DNA of 64,000 nucleotides from NCBI RefSeq assembly GCF_001659605.2, contig NC_035171.2:24841825-24905824 (forward strand), written 5' to 3'. The notes under the pieces are model-generated. The model was not told where the DNA came from. It saw only the letters and a list, made by a program, of their open reading frames with translations, and searched no databases. Of the stretch, positions 22,801 through 36,617 are shown one piece after another (positions within the stretch are counted from its first letter, which is position 1; the number at the start of each line of letters is the position of its first letter). The position numbers and the translations under genes are program-made. Origin of the DNA: Manihot esculenta (lineage: Eukaryota; Streptophyta; Magnoliopsida; Malpighiales; Euphorbiaceae).

Positions 22801-25800
22801 TTGCCGAAAGCTTCTGATTGCTCCTGTTAGCGACTGAAGATTGGCGATATGGTCGAAGGCGCAACAAAACCTTATCTCCCACCTGAAATTCCAAAGGCCT
22901 GTGGGAAAGATCATAGGAACGTTTCATGCGTTGTTGAGCATGTTGCAGATTTTCACGAAGGGAACTCAACATCCGATCCCTTGATTGTAAAACAGTATCA
23001 ACTGCGTCAATGGAAGAGCTCCCAGGTAAGTAAGATAACAATCTTGGAGGAGGGCGACCATACACTGTTTCAAAAGGAGTGGATTTGAGGGAAGAATGGT
23101 AGCTGGTGTTGTAGCAGAATTCAGCCCAAGACAACCAGTCAATCCACTTAGTGGGTGTAGAACTTGTGAAACAGCGAAGGTACATTTCGATGGTTCGGTT
23201 GACCACCTCCGTTTGTCCATCCGATTGGGGGTGATAAGATGAACTGAAACAGAGCTTCGTTCCACACAAACGGAACAGTTCTTTCCAAAAAGAACTAGTG
23301 AAAGTCACATCCCTATCACTTACAATAGTTTCTGGCAGGCCATGCAGCTTAAAGATGTTGTCAAAGAAAGATCGTGCAACACTTACAGCGGAATATGGGT
23401 GGGACAGTGCCAAGAAGTGTCCGTATTTGGAAAATCTGTCGACCACGACCAGTAAAACATTTTTACCCCGAGAAGCAGGAATCCCTTCAACGAAATCAAT
23501 AGATATGTCAGCCCAAATCTGGCATGGAATCGGTAGAGGATGAAGCAGGCCGGCTGGTCGTAGAGTTTCAGTTTTATGCCTCTGGCAAGTATCACAGGCC
23601 TGTACAAAATCCCGGACAATTTTTTTCATACCAGTCCAAAAAAAATCACGAGTGATCCGGTAAAGAGTCTTCTGGTAACCTTCATGAGTTTGATTATGAA
23701 GAGCACTGACAACCAGCTGAATGGTTGGAGATTTCTGCGGAATGTAAACTCTGTTTTTGTAGAAGAGTAAATCATTCCGAAAACTCCAGTTGGCTGAAGA
23801 AGTACCCTCAAGAATAGCCGCAATTTTTTTCTGAACTTCTGCTGATTCTGTCTGCTCTTTCCTAATATCATCAAATAAACTTAATTGCGGCATAGAAACC
23901 GCCATTAGAGCAGCACTGTCAGTATCTCGGCGAGACAGAGCATCAGCCACAATATTGGATTTCCCTGCTTTGTATTCCACTGTAAACGAAAAACCCATTA
24001 GTTTACTGACCCAATGTTGTTGCGTGGATGATAAGTGGCGTTGCTCCAAGAGATATTTGAGTGTATAATGGTCTGTGCGAACCAGAAATTCACGGCCCCA
24101 CAGATATGATCGCCAGTGTTTAATGGCTTTCACTAACCCAATCAGCTCTCGTTCATACGCCGGAAGATTGAGGTGGCGCGCTGCGAAAGAACGGCTGAAG
24201 TAGGCGATTGGTTTGTTTTGCTGAAGCAGGACAGCCCCTATTCCAATACCAGAAGCATCGCACTCAACAACAAATGACAAATCAAAATTCGGCAAGACTA
24301 GGATAGGAGTATTTGTCATTGCCGATTTCAATTTTTCAAAGGCAGCCAACGATTCTGCATTCCAGACGAACCCATTCTTGCGCAACATAGCTGTAAGCGG
24401 CGCTGCGATTAAACCATAATTCTGGACGAACTTACGATAGTATCCTGTAAGCCCTAAAAATCCCCGCAAAGCCCGAATTGTGGTGGGCTTGGGCCATTCC
24501 ATTATTGCTGAAATTTTGGTCTGATCAACTTGAACCCCATGCTATGAAATAATATGACCTAAATAGGAAATCTGAGTTTGGCCAAAAACACACTTCGACC
24601 GCTTGAGGAACAATTTATTTGATGCCAGCAATTGAAATACCAGCTGAAGATGGTGGAGATGCTCCTCCCAAGACTTACTGAAAACCAGGATATCATCAAA
24701 AAAAACGAGCACAAATTTTCTCAAGAAGGGTTGGAATACCTCGTTCATCAAGGCCTGGAAAGTCGAAGGGGCGTTGGACAATCCAAACGGCATCACCAAG
24801 AATTCAAAGTGGCCATGGTGAGTCCGGAAAGCTGTCTTTTCCACATCAGTAGGGTGCATGCCCACTTGAAAATATCCAGATAACAAGTCCAGCTTGGTGA
24901 AATACTTTGCACCTCCTAGTTCTTCCAACAACTCATCTATAACCGGAATTGGGAACTTATCCTTGATGGTTATTGCATTTAATTCCCTGTAGTCGACGCA
25001 TAATCGCCAAGACCCATCTGCTTTTGGAACCAAGATCACTGGGGAGGAGAATGGAGATCTGCTCGGCCGAATTATACCCTGTTTCAACATGGCTGCACAC
25101 TGCTGTTCAATCTCATCTTTTTGGCCATGCGGATAACGGTAGGGCCGGACCACCACTGGTTTTGCTCCTGGCTCAAGAGGAATACGGTGGTCACACGCTC
25201 TACTAGGTGGCAACCCTGTTGGAGCATTGAATAAAGGAGCAAATTCTGCCAATAATTGCTGCATTTGTATATCAGAAGCGGTGGAACCGAGCAAACTGTG
25301 CAGATCTGACCTTGTTGTATTAAATGAAGAAGTCAGCCCCTGAAGGTCAACCCGATGCCCCTGTTGGAAGAAACTCATACTCATGACTGAAAAATCCCAT
25401 AAAATGGGTCCCAAAGTGCATAGCCAGTTTACTCCCAGGACGACATCAAAATCAGTTAGAGGAAGAACAAACAGATCAACCATAAAGGAGTTTGATTCGA
25501 GTAGAATCGGGGTGTCCTTACAGATTCCTGGACTGGTAAGTTGGTCGCCGTTTGCAACGTGAACCTTTAAGCCATTCTTTTCATTAACCTCGGCATGTAA
25601 CTCTTCAACTTTTGATGCAGATACGAAACTATGGGTGCTGCCGGAGTCGATAAGAATTAGAACCCGACCACCTTTCCAGCTGCCATACAATTGCATGGAC
25701 TGGGGCCCTCGAACACCAGTGATGGCGTGCAAAGATATTTCTGGCTGATTTAGATTGAGGTCTGGGAAAGTATCACCATTCTCATCTGGTTCTTCCAAAT

Positions 25801-28800
25801 CAATCCAGAAAAGCTTCTTACATTGATGGCCGCGAACAAATTGCTCATCACAGTTAAAACACAGGCCCTTTTTCCGGCGCTCATCCATCTCGTCTCTAGA
25901 CAGCCGTTTAACTGACCGATTGGAACGGAAATCAGATGGAAATGTGTTGCGACGAAGGTCTTTCACTGCTGCTGAACGGGGAAACAGCTTGCGTTCATAC
26001 AGCCGAGAAATACTCATCGCGGTTACTAGATCCTTGGGCTGATGTAGTTCGACTTCTACTGAGATAGAATCTTGTAATCCGCTGAGATATAATTGAACCT
26101 TCTGCTGCTGTGTTAAAGTACCTGCGCGAGATACCAATACTTCAAATTGATTCTGGTAATCTGCTACAGTTCCTGTTTGACGAAGCTTAGCCAACTCGCC
26201 TAATTTATTGCTGCGAATTGGAGGGCCGAAACGGAGGTTACATTGTTGACTGAACTCATCCCAGTTGGGGTCTGGAAAATCATCCAGCAACTGGAGGTAC
26301 CATAATTGAGCAATGCCCTCTAAGTGATAGGAAGCAAGGCTCACCTTCTCCTCATCAGGGGTTTGTTGATGACGGAAGAAATGCTGACAACGGCTAAGCC
26401 AGCCCAAAGGATCCTCCAGGCCATCATAGCGCGGAAAATCAAGCTTCGTGAATTTAGGCACAAACGAACTTCCTCCCGACTGTTCAGAAGTCGAAGTACC
26501 TGAAATTCCCTTATCTCTCCGTGATTTAGCTTGACTCTCTGCACTGGCAGAATGTAACCCCTGCTTTGTTGCGTCTAATTCAGCAGACATGGCAGCCAGT
26601 TTAGCGTGAACTTGAGCCATCTGATCATTGCGATCTTTGTTAGCTTGCTGTTCAGCTAGAAGTAACTCAAAGAGCTTTGAAAGCTGTTCCTGAACTGATT
26701 CACCCATAACAAAGGGCTCTGATACCAAATTGTTAGGGTCCCTTGTTTGTTGTCTGGTTTGGGGTTTATGGGTGAGGGGTGTAGATGGTGTTTGGGTGTT
26801 TTTCTTGTTTCCACGGGTCATGAACAAACTCAGCTCATAAGGGAGCTAAAACCTTTTCTTTTGAGTTAAAGTACTCAAGAACGGAATTGGGTTTTGGAAG
26901 CATGCCCATTCTATTGATGATTATTGTTTAAATACAGGAAGTGTTAACTACTGCTTCCTACATCATAGGAGCATTACCTCAATCATGGAGGAACACCCTC
27001 CCTAACTAATTAACAATAAAGAAAGTGGAGGAACCCCCTCCTACAAAACAGGAATCATTAAAAAACAGAAATAACAAAACATAACAGAACTTTGACTAGT
27101 TCCTAATTTCAATTTGTGGGCTTGGACTCTTGGTTCTGGTTCCTTGACGTGCATATACCTGCAAAGGCTTGATAACATAAAATATCAGGTTTTCAGTTGG
27201 AAGAGAACTAAACATTTTCCTTGACTAAGAGTTAAAAAGTCCAAAGCAGAACTAATCAAAATTCCTGTACTAGTCCAGTGGAAGAGAACTTACATATCCA
27301 CCACCACCAACAACAACATCCCGAACACTTTCTTTGATGGTCATTCCACTCTTGGCATCAACGTCAGGCTGAGGAAGGCGCAACTTTGTGGGTCTTTCAC
27401 TATCTCTAACCTCATCTGGATCTAGAGGGCAATCAACAGATGCATAATCTCCAAGAACTGAAACACTTCCAGGAATGCGGTCACCCATCATCTCATAAGG
27501 CTTTGAAGGGAACACATACAGATGAACAATAGAAGCAATGCCCATCTGTGCTGGATGAATAAATAGACCTGTTATACTATAATGGATTGAACGAGAAATA
27601 TACAGTTACAGATTTATTGCAGAAAAACCCATAAGACAATCATCTATTACATTCCCAGAAGTACTTTAAAGCATTTGTACATGAATTAAACTATGTTTCA
27701 ACCACTAATAAGTAAAATCAAATTCATTTGGCAAGTTTACCCCATCAACTACTCAATGAAAAGCTTAAAACTGTTGGCAACGATGACTGGGCCAAAAAAT
27801 TTGATACCATTTAGTCCACGGCTTCAAGCACTTCAATTTTTGTACTCAAATTTGGTGAATTGATTAAAAAAAATTTAACTCCAGAATTCATTTTCACGCT
27901 GGTACACAAGACAGCAGGTTTTCTTTTAGGCATACCAAAACAGCAAAATTGAGAAATTGAGATCCATAAACACCAGGAAGATCCAGATTATTCCCAGATT
28001 ATTCCACATATCATGTTCTCTAACATAAATTTAAACCATTATGACTCAATCAACAATTGCCAGTGTCCCTGAGAAAAAAGATGCAAAGCCAAAAAGTTCA
28101 GCATTTTAGTCTAGTTGGAGTCACATAGTAATGACATCCTACATCCAACAATCCTATCTGAACACCATCCCACTACATTACCAGTTAAGGATACTGCAAT
28201 ACGTAGCAAAAGACAATGTTTACTTCTTTATATTAACATGCTTTCCAGGAAAATTATGTTAGGATCCATTTGGATTGGTTGGAAGTTGAAATTAAAAGGT
28301 TGGATTTATTTTCCAAGAGAAAATTGCAAAACATCAACATACTGTCAAATTCATTTTTGTAATTAAATCCCTAGAGAAAAAACTAGTTGAGCCGTTCCAG
28401 TTGCCAGACTGTTTTAACTCTCCCTCCTACTTTAATCAAGAATATGATAGCAGGCTCCTCTCAGCCAATAAACATCATCTTCTTTCAACAACTTGAGCCA
28501 GGCTGTACCAACCCTGCATCACAGATTGGGTAATTTCTACCAGTCCTTCCTCATCTTTGATGGTGATTTCACTTCCGTTTCTCATCCTCAATTTGTCACT
28601 AAAACATCCCCGAAATTCTAGCGTGCAATAACAAGTTTTTAGATTTAAAAAGAATAAAATTACCTTTTGGCCTCTCTCAAAAATAATAAAATCACCATTT
28701 CACCCATTTCTCTTCTCTTTCTATCTCTTACCTTTATGATTAAATTATTTAAATAATTATTTATCAATAAAATTCATTTTATTTTATTAAATTTATCAAT

Positions 28801-31173
28801 AAATTATTAATATATGCTATTTTATTAATATTTCAATTTTTATAAATATTATTTATTTTATTTTATTTTATTTACTTCCGTTTTTCATAAATTTAAAGTA
28901 TTATTTATGTAATATTTTAATTTTTTTTGAATCAATGTAATATTTTAATTTTATTCATAACAGTTTGAATATTTAATTTAAACAAATATTATTCTAATAT
29001 TGCTTTTTAAAAAATGAAACCGGACGCAAATTCCTCTGCAACAATATTCTTCTCTACCCCCCTCTACCTCCCCCTTTTCCCCTTTCTTCTTCTCTCCAGC
29101 AAGGAGTGCCAGCAGCCCTTACCACCTGCTATTGCTGGTCAAGAGGATGTAAACCAAATTAAAGTTTAGGATTTTTCGATAGTAAATTGAAGATGATGGA
29201 AGTTACACAACCTCAAAAATTGAGGGACAGCCCATAAAAATTATCCCCATAGAGCAACACATGCCACTTCCTTATATCTGGGCTAAACCTCCATAGTCCT
29301 ATTCTAACAGCATACAGTCCATGATTTCATTCGCACAGAAATTGGTCAAGCCTTGGTTGGAAGTTTCTGCGAAGAAGCAGAACCATTTTTTTCCATTGCT
29401 TAAAAAAAAATTAAAATATAATATATACTTTTGCTCTGGTAGAGTGCAACTTATTCAGAATCTACACCAACCTGCAATCACCTTATGTTAACACACTGAC
29501 TCAATCGTGACAGAACCTAAAGCTGACATCAGATAGGAGTGGCACATATCAAGTAATCTAGAAATTTGATAACAAACTGCATGGTCACCTGCTAAAAATC
29601 ACGGCAATAGGTAGTCCATTATCAACCAGCAAAAATATTATTCACATAAAACCAGGAACATTCGTTGGAAAACTCACAAATAGGAGACAATAAGATCAGG
29701 CATAAATTCATTATTTCAACTCAGTTGATGCAAAGTACTTCCAACAATTAACCCCTTATTTCTTCCTTCTTTTTAACAGAACTTACCCTATTTCATACAG
29801 GATGGTTCAATTCTTTGAAATGAAACAATGGCAATTATGAATAATGCACTGAAATGATTTCACCAAGAAAGGCCTGTACCTCTATACAAATGATGAAGTC
29901 CTGTACGCTCGACTTAAATTGCAAGCCTTGAGCTATAGGACTTTTGAATAAACCAAGGGAAGAAAGAAGAGCAATTGCAACTCCTTGCCACCAAGTCAAA
30001 AACACAATTGACTTAAATGTCAGGAACTTGTATAATGGTTTTATGTGTGCCAGTTCATCCTTTGTGGCAGTGTAAAATTGAACTAAACAGTACAGAGCCC
30101 ATGACTGGCTGAAATTTAGAACCACTGCCATGTAAGGATACCTACAAAATAAGGAAGGCTAAGACAATTAGAAATTCCTTACAGGGAACTTAAAGGTAAT
30201 AGAGTTTTCGCATTCAAAACACTGGTATGCCTTCAAAAGAATTTATTCATTGGTGAAAATATGGAAGTTTAGAGGTGTGAGGAACACCAAAATCTTTAAA
30301 GCAAACATGCGATAGCAACTGAAGCAACATTGCACAATTCATAGAAAAACTAGAAACAAGAATACTTTGTAGAAAGAATATTTATCAATGGACTTCTGTG
30401 AAATGGTTTACAAAATTCAGCCAATACTCTAGATGTGGGATGTCATTGGGAATAAAGATAGAAATTGCTGTATATTGTGGGTTCAAACTCCAACCCGTCA
30501 TGAAAGGGTTAATTATCCTTTTGGCTTTTGCCTGAGCTGATATCACATTTATATGACTATTTACTAAAGCAAGAAGCAAATATCCACACCAAAAACAAAA
30601 TATCTCAAATAATAATAACAACAATAATAATAACTACTGCTTAGAAATTCCAGACTTGTAAGGCTACCTCAAGTTTAATTCTATAATCATTCTTCTAGAA
30701 GAATGATTATGTGCTCCTTGTTAATAGTTCCATGTCTCCTTGTTAATAGTTCCATGTCATTCTTTCAATAATTAAGCTACACTAAGCATTATCCCAAACT
30801 AGTTGAAGTCATCTACAATGCCATGAAGCCAGTAGCAAGGTGGTCAAGCACACGTCTCGTGATGTAGAAGGGTTCACCCTAGCAAACCCCTTTAAAGTTT
30901 TCCACAATACCAAAATACAAAAGGAGTCGGCTATATCAGTTCACTTCCTCCAGTTCAATCAATTCTATGATGCACATACTCAAATTGGTTCAGCATCCCT
31001 TCTATCCAGTTTTCCTTAATCGGTGCAACTCCTAGTTTCCTACAAATGCATCCGTCATTTGCTTTATGCCTGTATCTTCACACATTCTCTTCCCATCCTC
31101 ATTTCAACATGCTAATCTTGTGAATATGTTGTTCCTAGAATCTACACTGCTCAATACTCCAATTGTGTATATC

Positions 31174-31210
<37 letters not shown>

Positions 31211-34200
31211 TATTGTGATTATTTACTAGACAACCTAATAGCTGCCTTTCACTCATCTACCTTCCGTTGAAAGTTTTAATTATAAATACATTAAATCACC
31301 TTATACTTCTTAGTTATAAGTGTAGGTGTAGCAGCATATTATATCATACAATGTGTTTCAAGCATTAGCTATATATGCACCTCAATATTAAAACCTATCC
31401 AATTAAGAAATAAGTTAAAGTATATTATATGATGTATTATAGATTAGCAACCAACTTTAAAAATTAAATAGTAATCCAGGTACAACTTTCCATGACAACA
31501 ATTCCATAAAATTACTTTGGAAAATGGACCGAACTGAACCAGAACATAAATATCCAGAACTAACCTGGAACCAAAGTATGGAAGAATCGATTGGAACGGT
31601 ACTGAAAGTTCAGTTTGGCTCAGTTCCCTTTCCTATTAATATACTAAAGCGAAACCAAAACCACACACCCCTAATTCCTGCCCACGACTTTAAACTGACC
31701 TTTACTCATCTTCGCCTCATCCCCAACAATTTTAGGCAAATCAACTAAGAGCAGACAAAATTCATTTCAAACTGAAAAAACCAACCAAACTAATCAATTT
31801 TGAACTTTTTCAGTTCAGTTTCTGTTCAGTTCAGTAATGGGGGAAAAAACCAATAAAACAAACTGATATATACCAATTGACAGATAAATAAGACATAATA
31901 GCCATCTCTTGCAAAGAGATGAAGCAGCTGTTTGAGACATAATGGTTATCAATTCAACTCTTGCTGCTGGTATTTTTACCCCATTTCAAATCCAAGTGTA
32001 ATAGGTCTTTTTGTTGAGTCCTTTGGTAAACACATCAGCTAGTTGGTGGCTATACTGATGGCAGCTTTATTGTCACATTACAAGAGCAATTTGTCCCTTT
32101 CCAATAATTTCAACTCCTCAAACAATCTTTGCAACAACAGGAGTTTGCAAATACCTTGTACCATAGCCCTATACTCAGTTTCAGCACTTGATCGAGTAAC
32201 AATACTTTACTTCTTACTTCTCCAAGTGTCCACGAGTGTACAGTAACCAATAGTTGCCATCTTATTATCAAGAGATCCAGTTCAATTTGCATATGTGAAT
32301 GCATTTATTCGAAGATGACCATGTTTGGAGAACAAGAGACTTTTTGCAGGGGCAGACTTTGAGTATCACAAAATACGAAAGACAGCTTGCATGTGAGGTT
32401 CCTAAAGACATACATAAATTGACTGACTAAGCTAACTGTATATGTGATATTTGGTCAAATATGCGAAAGATAAATTAATCTGCATACCAATCTCTGATAT
32501 CTGCCGACGTCTACTAGTTCACCGATCCCTTTTTGTAACTTGTGATTGCTCTCAATAGTAGTTTCTACTAGTTTACAACCTAACATGCTAATTTCTTTCA
32601 AGAAATCCATAATGTATTTTTTTTTTTTGAGATAAAGATTCCCTTCTTTGATCTAGCAACCTCAATTCTCATAAAATACCGGAGTTTTCCCATATCTTTA
32701 ATTTTGAATTCCTAAGCCAGAAGCTTTTTCAATCAATTCATCTCTTCTTTGTCATTTCCTATCATTATCATGTCCTAACATAAACTATGACAAAAGTAAT
32801 TTTACCCTATGAGGTCCGATAAACAGGGTATAATCAACATTGCTCTGTTGATAGCAAAAAGAAACCATAGATTTGCTGAATTGGTCAAACTAAGTTCTGG
32901 GTGACCACTTTAACCCTATACAGAATCTTCGTTAGCCTGCACACCTTTCCTTTTGTTTTTGTATCAACAAATTCAGAAGGGATTTCCATATACACTTCTT
33001 TCTCTAAGTCTCCATGGAGGAATGCATTTTTCATATTAAATTATTGTAGGTCTCAATCAAGATTGGCAGCGCAAGATAGCAATGGTCTAATTGAATTCAT
33101 TTTGGCAACAAGAGTGAATGTCTCTTGGTAATCCACTCTATAGGTTTGGGTACCTTGGCAACTAGTCTGACCTTGAATCTTTCAATTGACCCGTCTATTT
33201 TGTGTTTCACAGCGAACACCCACTTACAGCTAACTAGTTTTTCTCCAGGTGGAACAGATACCAACTCTCAAACCTTATTTTTAGCCAAGGCTTTCATTTC
33301 TTCAACCATAGCTCCTTTCTACTTAGAATCTTTGAGAGTTTCTTTTCAATCATATGGAATAGATATAGAGAAAATAGACAAGACACAGGCTCTATAGGAT
33401 GGAGAAAGAGAATCATAAGAGAGAGTTAGAAATAAAATATTTAGTGCAAGACCTAACTCTTTTTCCTTGAGCAATTAGTTTATTTAGATCATCAAAAGAC
33501 TTAAGGGCTAGAGATAACTCACCAGATGGAGAAGAGGAAGATTCTGGACACAGAGTAAGCTATACAATGGCTTTTTCTGCTTCTGTTTTATCTCTTTTTA
33601 AGTATCTCCTTAAATTTGGTTTGTCCAAATGTCCAATTATCTCTCCCTGACCAATAGTAGTCCTTTATACAGTAGTCTCCTCCTGAGTAAAATTCTTCGG
33701 TCACAAAACTATGAATCATTTCTTTTCTCTCATTGCTCTCCTCCTGAAGAGATTATTAGGTGGTGCTAAAGTAAGGTTCAATTTCTTTAAATGTAACATC
33801 CATACTGACAAAATATTTTCTAAATGGGGGATGGTAACACTTAACTCTTCTATGTGAGAGAGTACCCGACACACATTTAAGAGCCCTCCGATCCAATTTC
33901 CCAGTTGTCATAAAATGAATAAAACACATGCACCCAAAACACTTTTGGTGGAATAGTATAAATGTTTTCTCCTTGTAACACCTCTATAAGGCTTTTTTAA
34001 AGGCAAAACCTTTTAGAGACATTTTATTAATGAGATACATTACGGCTAAGACTACATCTCTCCAATCAGTTTAGGAAGATTCATGGTGGAAAAAAGACAT
34101 CTAGCTACTTCCACAATTGCTTATTTTTTCTTTCAGCAACACTATTTTGGACACTATTTTGGACACTAGTGTAAAGACAACTAATTTGATATAGTATCTC

Positions 34201-36582
34201 ATTAGATTCCATATAAACAAAAAAATAACTATCCATGTATTGTGTGCCATTATCAGTTCTCAAAACTTTTATTTTAGCATCAAATTGAGTACAAATCATC
34301 TTGTGATATGATTGAAAGCAAAAAAATACTTCACTCATTATCTTTATCAAATAAACCCAAAGTCATACGAGTGCAACAATCAATGAAGTAATAAACTTGT
34401 GATTACCAAATAGCGAGATGGTCTGAGTAGATCCCCAACATCAAAGTGAATAGTCACAAAAAGATCATACTCCTTTGTTACTTGAAGGATAAGAGGTTCT
34501 TGTATTGTATACTTAACATACTCACAAGCATAACAAAATAAAAAACTAAACTGAGTTTTGAAAAATAAACTAGGATAAAGTTTTTCTAAAACATATTTCT
34601 CCAAACAAAAGCCTAAGATGAACTAGAACCTGGATTCTCTTTCAATATATATAAGCCATCATACAGTCTATCATTGTCAATCCTCGTCCCGATTTGAAGG
34701 TTCTAAATAACACAATGGTCAGAAAAAAAAAATTCAATTTTATAGTTAAGAGCTTTGATAAGAGCAATGACAGATAAAAAATTAATAGGGAAATGAGGAA
34801 CGTGAAGAATAGAGGATAGTTTAATATTAGGAGTACATCCAACAGGAGTGACAGAACCATATGCTATTTTGACATTATCCTTGTTTAGACATAGAAGATA
34901 ACTAAGGAAGCCTTTAGAAGAGTTTGTCATGTGTCTATTTGCTCTAAAATCAATAATTCATAAAGCAGTATCAAGAGACGAAATGAAAGCATTGTACGAA
35001 GTACGTACATTATCCACACTAGCCATTTTCTTGTCTGACAAGTTAGAAAACAGCAACAAAGCAAGCACAATAATGAAAGAGAGGCTGCCTAACAAAAAGA
35101 AATACCCAATCAACACCCAACTCAACAAGAACCAGCAGAAATAGGCCAGAAACAGAAGGTTGGAAGAGACCGCAATGACCGGACGGGAAAAAGTTCACCA
35201 GGAACAGCATCACGTGCCGACAAAATGATGTCGGAGTATGGGTAACTACCAATGAGGAGGTGGTGAGTCTTCTAGAAGTGGCAGTGTCGAAGAAAAACAA
35301 GCCTAGGTAGGAGAGTACCAAATTTGATTGCCTAGAGTTTTGAAGATTCAAAATTGAATTGTAATCCTATATCAGGTATATACTCTGATACCATGAAGAA
35401 TTTTGGGAGAAATTTTCAGTTCCTATTTCGATTGATTTGATCTTTATAAGTTTTGGATATTTATATACAAAGAATCACATCTAATTAGGAATATTTACAC
35501 TAAAGGCAAAGAATAAAATGTCTACAATTAAGCCTAATTAGGATCCATGAGATCTTCCTAAAGAGGGTTGTGATCTGCCTAATTAGGACAGAATTATGTT
35601 GGTCAACACTTTCTCAAGGTGATTTTTTAGTCGACCTTTTGGTTTGATGATGAAGATTGAAGGAGCTTGCTTTCTTCTTAAGACAGCCAGCCGCTGATGG
35701 CTTCACCATGACTGCATGACATCAAATCTGAGTCTAGTAATTTACTAATTTCATCAACACAGACGCAGTCCACCACCAACTATTGTCGCATCTTCCACCT
35801 CTACCCTTGCTTGCTGACCATGTCGCCATTTGGGATTGATTTGGGTGTATAATTAGATTTGTGATTTTTTATTTGCAATTTGTGAAATTTAGTTGTATTT
35901 GCAATTGAATAGATGGAGAATAGACAATTTCAATATGTTATTGTTCTGATTAATTTTATCTCAAGTGTTTTTCTTTCTTCTTCTTTCTCTCAACATATAC
36001 ATTGTAACTAAGAAATTGAGATGTAAATGGCTGAGAACTTGAGATTCTAACTTGTGTGTTCTCTCTTTTCTACAAATGGTAGAGAAATTCATATTCTAAC
36101 TTTTGAGAATAAAAGATTTAACACAAACTTCTGAGAATAAGATTGGGATGGGAGGAACCGATTCATGTAACCAAACTTTGAACTGAAATAGTTCGATTTG
36201 ACTCGATGCAGTTATAATTTTTAATAAATTTTGGTTTCAATTATTTTAATTCGGTTCAGAACTGAGCCGACCATTTGTACATCCTAAAATCAAGATCACT
36301 ACTTCAGAACTTCTCACATCTCATAATAACGCTGCCATTCCTAATTTGACATCAAATGTGCAGACAATTAACTATATATTCACATGAATCTACCACGATG
36401 CATAAGCCACTACTCCTGACCTATAAGCAGTTTCAATGAATCTTGCCTTTACCTCAAAGAAAAGGATGACATGATCAAAAAAATGGCTACAAGCAGTCGA
36501 TATAGATAATAAGAAAGAAAAAGTAGAGGTTTTGAACATTTGTATCTATCATAAGAGTCAACAAGATATCATCTCTGGCCTT

Positions 36583-36617
<35 letters not shown>

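Larger units (their letters stand above)
22003..27182 (-). mobile_element. Near-intact Ty3/gypsy chromovirus in the last LAZ1-like intron, TSD TAAAA
   Basis: Bounded by TAAAA at 22003-22007 and 27178-27182. Two 447 bp LTRs (22008-22454, 26731-27177) start TGTTAGG and end TAACA. By eye they differ at one base only (GGTAACA against GATAACA near the inner/outer end), so the insertion is very recent. It has an iMet PBS, a purine tract, and one long gag-pol frame with an integrase C-terminal chromodomain, which defines chromoviruses. The Pol sequence style is closest to the Reina/CRM side of that group (inference). It lies in the same orientation as the host gene, in the intron before the final coding exon. 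Confidence 0.93.
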
